Assembly (NCBI GenBank): GCA_963717155.1
Contig: OY970326.1
Location: 3,534,001-3,598,000, forward strand
DNA: 64,000 bases
Reading direction: 5' to 3'
From: G963717155 sp963717155
Lineage (GTDB): Bacteria; Actinomycetota; Thermoleophilia; Gaiellales; JALYLC01
Shown here: positions 41,863-52,600 of the stretch, in pieces
Position numbering within the stretch: position 1 is the first letter of the stretch
How the letters are laid out: the number at the start of each line of letters is the position of its first letter
Made by a program: the position numbers and the translations under genes
Notes under the pieces: generated by a model
Databases searched by the model: none
Told to the model about the DNA's origin: nothing
The model's input: the letters and a program-made list of their open reading frames with translations, nothing else

Positions 41863-43004
41863 TCGTGCTCCGGGTCGAGTGGCAGCCGCGCAGCTACGCG
41901 AAAGCCGCCGTTCTGGTCGGGGCCGACGTCCAGCTCTCCGCCGTACAGCGCGACCCGCTCGCGCATTCCGATCAGGCCGCGCCCGCTTCCCCGGGTCGAA
42001 GCGGCATCGTCGGCGCGGCGCTGGTTCGTGACTTCGATGCTGATCTGATTGGGGCGGTAACGGAGCACGAGCATCGTTGGGCCTTGGCCGTGCCGAAGCG
42101 CGTTGGTGAGCGCCTCCTGCGCAACGCGGTATGCAGCCAGATCGACACCAGCTGGCACGCTCGCCCGGGCGCCCTCGACGGACACCTCCAGGTCGAGCCC
42201 TGCTAGGCGAGTCGTCGCGACCAGGTCATCCAAGGCATCCAGGGTCGGCGTCGGATCGAGCACTGCGACGGTCTCATCGGCATGGAGAACACCGAGTAGC
42301 CGGCGCATCTCCCCGAGCGCGTCACGACATGCCTCCTCGGCCGCGTGCACCCGAGTTTGGAGGTCGCCTTTGCGAGGAAGATCGGGTTCGGCTGCCGCAA
42401 GCTGGATCACCGCGACCGTTAGGTTGTGGGCGATCACGTCGTGAAGTTCACGAGCGATCCGAGCCCGTTCCGTCTCCACTGCCTGGCGTGCACGAGCGTC
42501 GCGTTGTGCCCGCTCATCCTCCAGGTCGGCATGCAGAGCGCGCGCTCTGCGACCACGGTGAGCCACTGCCAGCGCCGCCGTCCATACCGCAACCTGAATC
42601 ACGGCAGTGAAGACAAAGTCTGAGACGCCCCCGCCGGGAAACACCCAGTCGCAATACGCCATCACAATCAACCCGGCTGCCAGCCCCGCCGCCGCGGCCA
42701 CTGTGTTGGTGGTAAGTCCGGCCACCCAGAACGCGAGCATCGCACCGAGAAAGAACGACGCGCTCGAGCCCTGGTCGTGCGGCGCAGCCGCCGCCCACAA
42801 GCCCAACGCCACGAACGCCGCCACCCGAGCCGTAACCGGGAAGCGGTCACGCACGAGCAGCGCCACGGCAAACCCGAGCGCACAGACAGACATGAACGCC
42901 CGACTGCCGGTCGAGCTCGCCCAGATCTCCGCCTGCTGGGCGACCGCGAGCAACACCACGGCAGCGTCCAGCACGAGCCGCCTGGATGTCCATATCCGCT
43001 CCAC
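41859..43004 (-). CDS. Sensor histidine kinase (HisKA_3 type)
   Basis: This 381-residue kinase has about six N-terminal membrane helices (residues 10-150), a coiled-coil linker, a dimerisation/phosphoacceptor region with H188 in ARIARELHDVIAHNL, and a C-terminal ATPase domain (QEALTNALRHGQGPT for the N box, GSGRGLIGMRERVALYGGEL for the G box). There is no large external sensor loop, so it probably senses a membrane state or a small ligand. It pairs with the NarL-type regulator downstream. Confidence 0.9.
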   Translation of the reverse strand: MERIWTSRRLVLDAAVVLLAVAQQAEIWASSTGSRAFMSVCALGFAVALLVRDRFPVTARVAAFVALGLWAAAAPHDQGSSASFFLGAMLAFWVAGLTTNTVAAAAGLAAGLIVMAYCDWVFPGGGVSDFVFTAVIQVAVWTAALAVAHRGRRARALHADLEDERAQRDARARQAVETERARIARELHDVIAHNLTVAVIQLAAAEPDLPRKGDLQTRVHAAEEACRDALGEMRRLLGVLHADETVAVLDPTPTLDALDDLVATTRLAGLDLEVSVEGARASVPAGVDLAAYRVAQEALTNALRHGQGPTMLVLRYRPNQISIEVTNQRRADDAASTRGSGRGLIGMRERVALYGGELDVGPDQNGGFRVAARLPLDPEHE

Positions 43005-43170
43005 GCCCTGACGCTAACCGACGACCGCGCGCTGCGCCTCAACCCCGAGATCGACACCAGCCTGCCCAGCCTCGATCCCGAGATCGATCACAAACCATCG
43101 CGCGGCCGACGACACCAGCCCGAGCGGTGCCTACCGTCGGTGATGTCAACCACTCCCAAAGGAGACCAAC

Positions 43171-43632
43171 ATGAAGCTCAAACTCGTCATCGCCATTCTC
43201 GCCGTCGCCGCCGCGAGCGTCATCGCCATCGCCGCCAACTCAGCCAGCGCAGCCCAAACACGCACCCTCACCTTCAACACCCAAGAGGAAGAAGGAAACT
43301 TCGTACTCGAAGACCTCGGCTCCAAGAGCGCCACCCCACCGGACATCGGCGACGTCTTGGCCTTCACGCAGACCCTTACCAGCCACGGGCATCGCGCCGG
43401 CCTCGTTCACCTCACCGCGATCGGCACCGACCACACTCGCCACCTCACCGAAGCCCAAGGCACCATCACCCTCGCGGGCGGCACCATTCAGTTCGCAGGT
43501 CTCGTCCCCCAAACCCCACGCTTCACACTCCCCATCCTCGCCGGCACCGGAACCTACGCCCACGACCACGGCACCATCACGATCTCAACACCGAACCACA
43601 CCAGCGCCCTCACCATCCATCTAACCGACTAG
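43171..43632 (+). CDS. Secreted allene-oxide-cyclase-like barrel protein
   Basis: This 153-residue protein has a signal peptide (LVIAILAVAAASVIAIAA) and an eight-stranded barrel-like pattern typical of AOC-like/dirigent-like secreted actinobacterial proteins: LTFNTQEEEGNFVLEDLG, then DVLAFTQTLTSHGHRAGLVH, AQGTITLAGGTIQFAG, and GTGTYAHDHGTITIS. AAAGGAG precedes the ATG. It is divergent from the two-component system, with 166 bases between, and is a plausible target of it. A decayed relative lies at 40.9 kb. Confidence 0.65.
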   Translation: MKLKLVIAILAVAAASVIAIAANSASAAQTRTLTFNTQEEEGNFVLEDLGSKSATPPDIGDVLAFTQTLTSHGHRAGLVHLTAIGTDHTRHLTEAQGTITLAGGTIQFAGLVPQTPRFTLPILAGTGTYAHDHGTITISTPNHTSALTIHLTD

Positions 43633-43741
43633 ACACCCCACCACACCATGTGAGGCGTCCTGGGTTTGACGGAGACCCTAGATTGTGCGAAGTGGATCTA
43701 TAGGTTGGTCGTGGTCGCTCTGGTGGCTTGGAGCCCTCGTC

Positions 43742-43772
43742 GGGGGTGTCGGCTGGGAGAGTCGACACCCCC
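43742..43772 (+). terminator. Perfect 10-bp hairpin
   Basis: GGGGGTGTCG (43742-43751) pairs perfectly with CGACACCCCC (43763-43772) around an 11-base loop, about 110 bases after the secreted-barrel gene. There is no T run. It may be a rho-independent-like terminator or a structure belonging to the neighbouring att-like repeats. Confidence 0.5.
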
Positions 43773-43880
43773 AATCTGCGCCACGTACTCCAGGTGCGGT
43801 GCAGAGCGTTCGGCCCTCCCGCGGAGACCGCCGCTACGGGCTTCCAACGCAGGCTTCACGGAGCCGCACGGAGAACCACT

Positions 43881-44225
43881 GCGTGTGCCACCCGTGTGCC
43901 ATTCTGCGCGGCGCGTTGTGTCGGCGACGCCCTCGAGCTCACGCGCGACCCGCGAAACTTCCTGCAAATAGGCTAATGAGGCCCGAGACGGAGTTCGGAC
44001 CCCATCACTCGCACGCGATGAATGAGTGTGCTGTCATCGCGGGCCAGCCATTTCGGAACTTGCACGTTTACAGCGACTTCGTCGCCCCAAGCAAGCCGAC
44101 GCGGGGACTCGAACCCCGGACCCCATCATTACGAGCTATCGCCACTCTGGCCTGCAGTGCGCATGGTTAAGCCAAAATTCACGATTCGATCTGCTTGTGT
44201 GTGCCACGCGTGTGCCATTTTGTAG
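43881..44225 (-). repeat. Attachment-site scars, tandem repeats E (partial) and D
   Basis: Partial unit E is the word GTGTGCCACCCGTGTGCCA with ATTCTGCGC at 43881-43908. A degenerate core, TTCGGACCCCATCACTCGC, follows at 43993. Unit D has a full core at 44092-44138: minus strand anticodon loop CTCGTAA, variable loop GGGGTC, T-arm CGGGGTTCGAGTCCCCG, acceptor CGTCGGCTT, then GCGCATGGTTAAGCC (44159) and GTGTGCCACGCGTGTGCCA (44199). Two units in tandem suggest repeated insertion and loss at the same site, at the left edge of the defence-like region. Confidence 0.65.
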
Positions 44226-44294
44226 CGGCTCGGCGGCGAGCGCCTGTCGAACACGCCGTGGGCCGATCGAGGTGGTGGACGACGGGCCTACCGC

Positions 44295-44945
44295 CTAGCG
44301 TGGCTTGCCATCGGGAACCCAGACCGGAAGTGCGCGCGCCTGTTCTCGCGCGTCGCGGCGCATAGCCGTGAGCGTCGGATAGAAGGCGTGCCTCTGGTTC
44401 GCGGCAAGGTTGAGGGGGAGACTCAATCGCCCGATCAGTCGCTCCTCGGAGTGCCATGGCTCATCGACGACATGCCAGCAAACGAAGGCATTCTCGGCCA
44501 TCCAGCTTGAAAGCTGGATCTCACCTGGCCCTGTGAACGTCATTCGCCGGCCTCTCCCAACGCGTCTGAGTTGCAATCCAAGCAGGAGCCCGAGGCTGAG
44601 CCGCAGCGTCGAGCCTTCGGCGTTGCCGCTGAAGTGGTAACGGATACGCGAGCGCAGGTGCTGTCGACTGCCGGGACGATCTCCAGGAGAGATCCCGACG
44701 TAGAGCAAGGCCATGCCGTTGAAGACATGGTCGATCGGAGCGCCGCCGAGCACCGTGCGGAAGTACCACGCGTACACACCGGGCTGCGCCGGGACCGGTG
44801 ACGGGCGCGCGAGAATCTCGTGCCTTGCCCAGACGCGCTCTGGACGCAAGAGCGAGTCGTCAACAGCGTTCGCCGATGTGCGCGCCCGAAACCTGTCGTT
44901 TGCCAGATTCACCCGCTCAGGCGCGTCGCGGTTCCTCGGCGCCAC
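44295..44945 (-). CDS. GIY-YIG nuclease-like protein
   Basis: This 216-residue protein has the GIY-YIG core in its middle: PGVYAWYF (GIY), ALLYVGISPGD (YIG) about 20 residues on, an Arg in LRSRIRYHF, and a candidate catalytic Glu in SEERLIGRLSLPLNL. It is related to the C-terminal half of the protein encoded divergently at 45188-46315 (PLNL/PLNLD endings match). GIY-YIG enzymes cut DNA with one metal ion; stand-alone ones occur in repair, homing and defence. The GTG start at 44945 has no strong ribosome site. Confidence 0.65.
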   Translation of the reverse strand: MAPRNRDAPERVNLANDRFRARTSANAVDDSLLRPERVWARHEILARPSPVPAQPGVYAWYFRTVLGGAPIDHVFNGMALLYVGISPGDRPGSRQHLRSRIRYHFSGNAEGSTLRLSLGLLLGLQLRRVGRGRRMTFTGPGEIQLSSWMAENAFVCWHVVDEPWHSEERLIGRLSLPLNLAANQRHAFYPTLTAMRRDAREQARALPVWVPDGKPR

Positions 44946-45187
44946 GGCGGCTTCGCTTCAGATGCGTCTGCTCGCGGGGAGGTGCGGAGCGGCTCGTCGC
45001 CTGCTGTATTCCGAGGGAACTCACGGCTCGGCGGGCTCTATTCAGTCCGTCCATGGCTAGAGGCTAGCGGGGACGCCTGTTAGCCACCGTTGTGCGGAAG
45101 CCGTTCGTCGCGTAGTGACGGAGCCCGGCCTCGGGGAATCCGCGCGGTGCGATCTGGCAGCGACGTGACGGGCGTATCCTCAACTTC

Positions 45188-46315
45188 GTGGCGTCTACGG
45201 CTGGTGCCCGTTCCCGAGTCATCCTAGTGGGGTGCGTCAAGAGCAAGCGTGCTGGCATTCATCCGGCTCGGGATCTATACGTGTCCCCACTGTGGAGGGC
45301 GCGACGCACCTACGCGGAGCGGTCCCGACTCCCGTGGTTCATCCTCAGCGCGCACTACGGGCTTATAGGCCCTGACGCAATGATCGCGACGTACGACCTC
45401 GCACTCCGCGATATCACGACCGACGCCCGTCGGGAATGGGCGCAGAAAGTGGTGGTGGAGCTCGGACGTCGACTCGGGCGACTAGCCGGCATGACGTTCG
45501 AAATCCACGCAGGCGGTGCCTATCGGACAGGCTTAGCGCCGCTTCTGCTGCAGCGCGGAGCCATCGTAGAGAGTCCTACGGCGACGATTCGTGGCGTCGG
45601 CAATCAGATCGCCTGGTACGCCAACGCCCCGCTCGTTCCGGCTCGCAAGCCGTCCGTGGTGCCTCGATGCGGAGAGGCCGCCGGCTCCCCGCCTCCCATT
45701 GGCCCGGCCGAAGCAGGCACCGTCAACCGGCAGGACCGCGCGACCGCCCGTGAGGTCGAAGCTGCTCTGGACGCGCTTGATCGACGGCCGAATATCGTGG
45801 CGGCGTCGGTTTGGCCGTCCGGCCTGACCGAGTTGGATCGGCCAGGCCTCTACTCCTGGTGGGTCGACAGGCGCGGCGCCGAGATGCTGTCGCGCGGACT
45901 CGGGCACCGTGTCGCTCCAGGCCGGATCTACGCTGGCCTTACCGGAGCGACGAAGTGGCCTTCCGGCAAGACTGGCAAGAACACCTTGCGCAAGCGGATC
46001 CGCGGGCACGTCCGCGGCCGGATCCGGGGATCGACATTCCGCCTTGCGCTCGCGAGTGTCCTGCGCGAGCAGCTGGGTCTCGTCGTTGAGGGACCCAAGC
46101 TCATGAGCCGCCCTTCCGAGCTGGCCCTTACGGCCTGGATCGCCGAGCACCTCTCAGTCGCCGTCTACGCAGTGATCGATCCCGACTCCCTCGCCGACCT
46201 CGAGCGCCATGTGCTCAATCAGCTCGACCCGCCGCTGAACCTGGACGAGACCTCAGTGACGCCGCGCCGCGCCCGGCTCAGCACCCTGCGAAGCGAGCTG
46301 AGTCGCAGCAACTGA
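45188..46315 (+). CDS. DUF6884-like domain fused to GIY-YIG nuclease domain
   Basis: This 375-residue protein has two parts. Residues 10-160 read ILVGCVKSKRAGIHPARDLY, VSPLWRARRTYAERS, FILSAHYGLIGPD, which I recognise as the DUF6884 family of phage and defence loci. Residues 205-375 form a GIY-YIG domain: RPGLYSWWVDRRG (GIY), RIYAGLTGATKWPSG (YIG), TLRKRIRGHVRGRIRG (Arg), and DLERHVLNQLDPPLNLD (Glu). The linker is about 40 residues. The GTG start lacks a clear ribosome site. It is divergent from the smaller GIY-YIG gene, 242 bases away. Function is inferred to be nucleic-acid cleavage, possibly in defence. Confidence 0.65.
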   Translation: MASTAGARSRVILVGCVKSKRAGIHPARDLYVSPLWRARRTYAERSRLPWFILSAHYGLIGPDAMIATYDLALRDITTDARREWAQKVVVELGRRLGRLAGMTFEIHAGGAYRTGLAPLLLQRGAIVESPTATIRGVGNQIAWYANAPLVPARKPSVVPRCGEAAGSPPPIGPAEAGTVNRQDRATAREVEAALDALDRRPNIVAASVWPSGLTELDRPGLYSWWVDRRGAEMLSRGLGHRVAPGRIYAGLTGATKWPSGKTGKNTLRKRIRGHVRGRIRGSTFRLALASVLREQLGLVVEGPKLMSRPSELALTAWIAEHLSVAVYAVIDPDSLADLERHVLNQLDPPLNLDETSVTPRRARLSTLRSELSRSN

Positions 46316-46474
46316 CTCCGTCGACGGTCCCTCCAGACGTGGATCGCACAGATCGCCCGCGCGCCGTTCGAGGGACGCGTCCAAGAATCATCTGTTGCAT
46401 AGTTCCGTCCTTGAAGCCGGCCGAAAACTACAGGAGTCGTAAGATCGCACGCGTCGGCGCGCGATGGTTCAAAC

Positions 46475-49400
46475 GTGCCTGAAACACGCCTGAACAACGC
46501 GTCGGGGTTCGAGCTGATTACCGGTCGCCTTCCCGACCTCGAGTCGGCGTTTCTCGACCGGATCGCATCCATTCGACGCGCGGATCCCTTCTCGCCGATC
46601 GACGTGGTCGTCGGCGGCGTGCTGCAGCGCCCGTACCTGCAGCGTCTGATCGCCGACACGTCGCGGGGCCTCCTCAACGTCCGATTCTCGACGCTCGGCG
46701 AGTTCGGGGTCCGGGTGGGGGAGGGTGCGCTGATCGCCCGCGGCATGCGGCCCCTTCCCGCGATGGCTGCCCGTGGATACGCAGCCGCGATCGCCCGTGG
46801 GACCAGCGGCTATTTCGGGCCGGTCGCGCATACGCCTGGCTTTGCCGAGGCGACGCGACGACTGCTTGGCGAACTGCGGCAGGAGAACATCACCGTGGGC
46901 GACCTCGAACGGCTCGCTCCCGCGATCGCCGAATCCGAGGTGAAGGCCTCAGCCCTGGTGGACGTCTGCCGGCGCTATCTCGACGGACGCGCAGACCGGT
47001 TCGACGGGACCGACGCCCTCGCGGCGGCCGATCCGTCGGCCTTCAACGGGGCCGAGATGCTCGTGTACGGCCTGTGGCGACTCGGAGCCCACGCCCGTCG
47101 TCTGCTGGAGCTGCTCGCACAGCGAGTTCCGGTGACCGTATTCCTGCCAACGGTCGGTGGCGACGCGGATGGAGCGCATCTCGAGCTTCGCTCGTGGCTC
47201 GCGCGCGTTGGGGCAACGGTTAGCGAAACGGACTCCAGCTCGGGCGGGCCGGGTGCGCTCGCCCACCTGCAGGCGACGTTGTTCGGGCCCACGACCGCGG
47301 CCGAGGCGGATGGGACGGTACAGCTCGTCTCGGCCCCGGACCCGCTCTCGGAGGTGCGCGAAGCGGCACGCACCTGCCTCGACTGGGCGCGCGACGGGAT
47401 CCTGTTCCGCGAGATGGCAATCACATACCGCGAGGCAGCCACCTACCGGCCCGTGGTGGAGGCGGTGTTCAGCGAGGCCGGAATCCCGCTCTACCTCGAC
47501 GATGGACCGTCGATCGCCGAGCGGCCCCTCGGCCGGCGAGTCCTCGCGCTGATCGACCTGATCGACTCGCGATTGCGCCGGCGGGACGTCCTGGCGTTCC
47601 TTTCGGACGGCTGGCTCCCGAATGAGACTCGCGAGCGCTACGGCAACGTCCCCGTCTCACGCTGGGAGTCGGTGACTCGCCGCGCTGGCATCGCGGAGGG
47701 CCTCGACCAGTGGCGCTCGCGCCTCTCCACGCTGATTTCGCGGGAGCGCGAGGCCGCGACGCGCACCGGCGCGCCCGAGTGGCTCGGCGAGCGGGTTGCA
47801 GAGGCCGAAAGCCTTCTCCGGTTCATCGAGGACTTCGCCCGGCTCCTCGCGGCCCATCCCACGCACGGGACATGGGCGGAGTGCCTGGCCTCGTTCAGGC
47901 GGCTCGTCGAGGACGTCGTCCAGGATCCCGACGAGGTGCTCGGGCACCTCGACCAGCTTGCGCAGCTCGACGAGCTCGCCGGCCCGGTGGACTACGGGCG
48001 CTTCCTCGACACCGTGCGCGCCGAGATCCGAGCGCTCAAGGCCGGCGACCTCGAAGGCGGCAACCAGGGCGCGCTCGGACTTCGCGGCGTGAGCGTCCTT
48101 GACGTGAACGCGCTACGCCACCTGCGTTTCCGCGCGGTCGCTGTTCTCGGGCTGACCGAGCGCTCGTTCCCGCCTCCCCCACGCCAGGATCCGCTCCTGC
48201 TCGACGACGAGCGCGACGCGCTCAATCGCGCTGGGCGGGTTCACGCTGCCGCTGCGCGCACGCGGGGCTGACCAGGAGCCGCTCCAGTTCGCAGTTGCGA
48301 CGAGCGCCGCCCGCGAGCGCCTGTTCCTGTCGACCCGACGCGCCGCGGAGGCGGGTGCCCGCACACAGCTCCCGTCGTCGTTCTTCCGTGAGGCAGCCTC
48401 GACGCTCGCGGGTCGACGCCTCGACGCGAGCGAGCTCGGCGATGCTCGACGCCGGCTTCTACCGGTTCCTCCCGGCGGGGCGCATCGGCGCGAACGATCC
48501 CGACCGGGCGTTGACCTAGCAGGAGCGCGACACGTCCCTGCTCGAACACGACCAGGCGCTCGGCACGGCAGTGCTGCACGCACTCGCACCCGAGTCGATG
48601 CGCGCCGACGCACACCGCCGAGCGCGCTGGGCGACGGCGGCGCTCACGCCGCTTCGACGGAATCGTCGCCGATCCCGCCGCGATCGCCGGGCTACGACGC
48701 CTGGTTCGAGACGACCGCTCCGCTGAGCGCATCGACCATCGAGACCTACGCGATCTGCCCGTACCGCTTCTTCCTCGACCGCCTGCTCCGGGTCAAGCCG
48801 CTCGAGGAGCCCGAAACGATCATCGAGCTCGACGCGCTCACACGCGGAAGCGTCATCCATGAGATCCTCGAGGAGTTCCTCGCGGGTCACCGCCCACGAG
48901 CTCGCTCGACGCCTCCAATCGCTCCGACGCTCCAGACGAGCCTCAGGGAGATCGCCGAGCGCGCGCTCGCGGAGGTCGAGGCCGCCGGGCTGGCCGGCGC
49001 CCCGATGACCTGGAGGCGAGCGCGCACCGAGATCGTCGACGACCTCGTTCGCTGGCTCGACAACGAGATCGCCGACCCCGGCGCGCTTCCCGAGCGCGGG
49101 TTCGAGGTGGCATTCGGCGGGCGCTGGAGCGGCAAGGAAGAGAGCCCGCTACTCCACCGACGAGCCGCTCCAGCTCACGGTCGGGGACCGCGTTGTCCCG
49201 CTCCGCGGCCGGATCGACCGGCTCGAGTGGGAGCCGGTGGCGGCGTTCCGGATCATCGACTACAAGTCCGGCCGCAACCGGGCCAAGGGCGTCTTCGACG
49301 GCGGGCGCGGCGCTCCAGCTCGCGCTCTACCTGCTCGCCGCGGCCGGACATCGTCGAGATCGACGTCTCGACGCGGCAGCGCCTCCTACGAGTTCGCGAC

Positions 49401-49641
49401 GCGGCGCGGCGGGTTCAGCCACGCACACGCTCGCGGGCGTCGACCTCGCCGCGCAACGCGACGACCTCGACCGCGTGCTCGACCGGATCGTCGGCGGCAT
49501 CGCGAGCGGCGACTTCCACGCCGGAGCCGGGCGAGTCAGCGTGCCGGATCTGCGACTTCGACGCGTCTGCGACGTGCGCCGCAACCAGATCGCGACGCGC
49601 AAGAGCGAGCGACGAGCGCCGCGTGTCCTTCGCCGAGATGA
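46475..49641 (+). CDS. AddB-type helicase-like nuclease, multiply frameshifted
   Basis: The first 590 residues (46475 to about 48235) are intact: an AddB-like N-terminus (SGFELITGRLPDLESAFLDR) and inactivated UvrD-like helicase domains (FRAVAVLGLTERSFPPPPRQ). After 48235 at least eight single-base shifts and an in-frame TAG at 48518 interrupt the frame. The rest still reads as AddB in pieces: ETYAICPYRFFLDRLLRVKP, GSVIHEILEEF, nuclease motif RIDRLEWEPVAAFRIIDYKS, and Cys cluster CRICDFDASATC for an iron-sulfur cluster. Its TGA overlaps the addA ATG (49638-49641). An intact enzyme would act with AddA in double-strand-break resection. Real decay or local assembly error cannot be separated by eye. 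Confidence 0.7.
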
Positions 49642-52600
49642 AGGACGATCCCGTGAGCTTCGTCCCGACCGACCAGCCCGCGCGAGACCGTATCCGCGAC
49701 GCCCTCGATGAGAGCCTCTGCGTCGAGGCCGGCGCCGGTACGGGCAAGACGACTGCGCTCGTCTCACCGCGTCGTGAATGTCCTGCGAACGGGGCGCGCG
49801 ACCGTCGACCAGATCGCGGTCATCACGTTCACCGAGGCCGCCGCGGCCGAGCTCTCGAGCCGCGTACGCGAAGAGCTCGAGCGCGCGCTCGACGCGCGAG
49901 CTCGACACCGACCGCTCGCGACAACCTCCACCGGGCTCTGACCGGGCTCTATCGGGCACACATCGAGACGATCCACGCGTTCTGCGGCAACGCTCCTGCG
50001 CGAGCGGCCTGTCGAGGCCGGCCTCGACCCCGCATTCGACGTCGCCGAAGGCCTCGCCGCCCAGCTCGCCTTCGAAGCCGCGTACGGCGATTTCCAGGCA
50101 CACCTGTCTCGATGGATCCGTGCCCGAGGTCGGAGCTGCGACTCAGCCGTGGATTCGGCGTCGACGAGATCCGTGCGCTCGTCGAAGTGATCGACCGAAA
50201 TCCGCGCGCTCCTTCCCCTCCAGCTCGACCCCGTGACCGCCGCCGACGTCGACGGCTTCGTCGCGCTGTACCGACGGCACGCCGTTGAGATCCGCGCGCT
50301 GCTGCCGCTCGCGGCACGCGACGAGAACGCCGTTCCGCAGATGGAGAAGATCCTCGCGTTCGACGAGGCGCTCAACGAGGCCGCGGGCGACCGCGGATTG
50401 GCGCGACCGCGAGATCTCTGACGTCGGCCCCAAAGGTGCGGAAGACCGCGGGAGCCCAGAGAACTGGCTCGACGCCGGAGGACTGCAGGCGCACGAAGGA
50501 GATCTTCAGCGAGCTACGCGAGGCGACGGAGGCGATCCAGCCCGCGATGCGGACCGAGGCGATCTGCCGGAGTGATCCCGCTCGCCGAGCGGTTCGTCGC
50601 TGCTCGTGAGGCCGAACGGCGGCGCGACGGAACGCGCCGACTTCGACGATCTCCTGAACTGGGCCGCGGAACCTTCTGCGTGACGAGCCGCGGAGGCGCG
50701 CGCGTACTTCCGCCGGCGCTTCCCGGTGCTGCTCGTCGACGAGTTCCAGGACACCGACCCAGTCCAGGCGGAGATCGCAGCTCCTGATCGCATCCGATCA
50801 AGAACCGCCTCCAGCGGACCTGCTCGAGCTCAAGCCCCGGCCTGGCGGGCTGACGGTCGTCGGCGACCCGAAGCAGTCGATCTACCGCTTCCGGCGGGCC
50901 GACATCTCGGTCTACGACGCGGTCCGCAACGGGCCGCTTGCCGGCGAGCGCGCCGCAGCTCATCCAGAACTTCCGCTCGACAGCCGGCGTGATCGGCTGG
51001 GTCAACGATGTCTTCGATCGCGTGCTCGTCGAGATCCCAGGCGTGCAGCCACGCGAACACGCCGCTCGAGCCGACCGGTCGCCGGACTCGCCGACGAGTC
51101 GCGCTCGATCTGCGTCGTCCACGCCGAACCGGCAGATAGCGCCGAGGAGGCGAGGACGAACGAGGCGCGGCTCATCGCCGGCACGATCCGACGGGCGATC
51201 GACGAGGGCTGGCCCGTGCGCGACACGACGACCCAGGATGAACGCCCGGCAACGTTCGGCGACGTCGCGATTCTCTTCCCGACCCGCACGGGACAGGACG
51301 AGTTCGAAGGCGCGCTCCGCGGCCAGGGCATCCCGTACCGCGTCGAAGGGGGGCGGGCGTTCTTCGCCCGGCAGGAGGTCCTCGACCTCTCGAGCCGTGC
51401 TAGCCGCGATCGACGATGCGACCGACCCGGTGAGCCTCGTCGCCACGCTCCGCTCGAGCGCGTTCGGCATGTTCCGACGAGGAGATCTATCTCCACGTCG
51501 TGCGCCACGGCCGGCTCGACTTCCGCTCGCCGACCGAGGGCAGTCCCGACTCGATCGCTCGAGGCGTTCGCCCTGCTGCTCGACCTCCACCGCTTCCGTG
51601 CCCGCACGTCGCTCGCTCGCCTGGTACGCGAGGCAGTGCGGCGGACACGCCTGATCGAGGTCGCGCTCACCGGCTGGGACGGCCGGCAGGCAGCCGCGAA
51701 CGTCGCGAAGCTGGTGGAACAGGCCCGCGCGTTCTCGTCGGGCGGCGGGGGAGGGCTGCGGGCGTTTGCGCGTTGGCTTGCAGATCAACGAGGCTGTCGC
51801 GACACGGAGGACGCCGGGGTCTCCGAGGCCACCGACAACGCGGTGCGGCTGGTCACGATGCACTCCTCGAAAGGCCTCGAGTTCCCGATCGTCGCACTCG
51901 CGAATCTCGGCTCGCCATCGGGTGGCCGCGTGCAGCCAGTTGCAGACCGCGAGCGCCATCGCCTCGAACTGCGGATCAGCGCAGGCGGCAACAAGTTCGA
52001 CACTCCAGGCTTCGACGCGGAGTGGGCGGCGGAGAAGGCGCAGCTCGACGCCGAGGAGCTGCGGCTCCTGTACGTCGCTGCCACGCGTGCGCGGGACCGC
52101 CTGATCGTCCCGGTGTCGTACAAGGACAGGCCTTCGGCGAAGCTCGAGGCTCTCGCGCCGTCGCTTCCCGGCGCCGAGGATGCCGTCGAGACTCCCGTCG
52201 ACAGCCGTGTACTCCTCGACCCGGCGGCGCTGCCGGTGCCGCGCGGCGACGAACCTCCGGCTCCGACCGTACCGCCGGACCGCGACGTCCAGCGTGCGCT
52301 CGAGGAACGGACGACTTGGAGGGTCTCCGCGGAGGCGACCCGGAGGGCCGCGCGGGAGGAGCTCGCCGTCTTCCCGGCTACCCGCGACGAGGGTGACGCA
52401 CCGCTGTCGGCAACGATGCTCGCTGCCGACGACGAGCCGCTGATCGTCAGCGATGGGCCTCCGGCGCCGATCGGCGAAGCGATGCATCGCGTGCTCGAGC
52501 TGCTCGATCTGCGGGAGCCGCGTGACGTCGAGCGGACGGTCGCATCGGTCTGTGCGCTGGCGGGTCTCGGTGGACACGAGGAACAGCTCACCGAGCTCGT

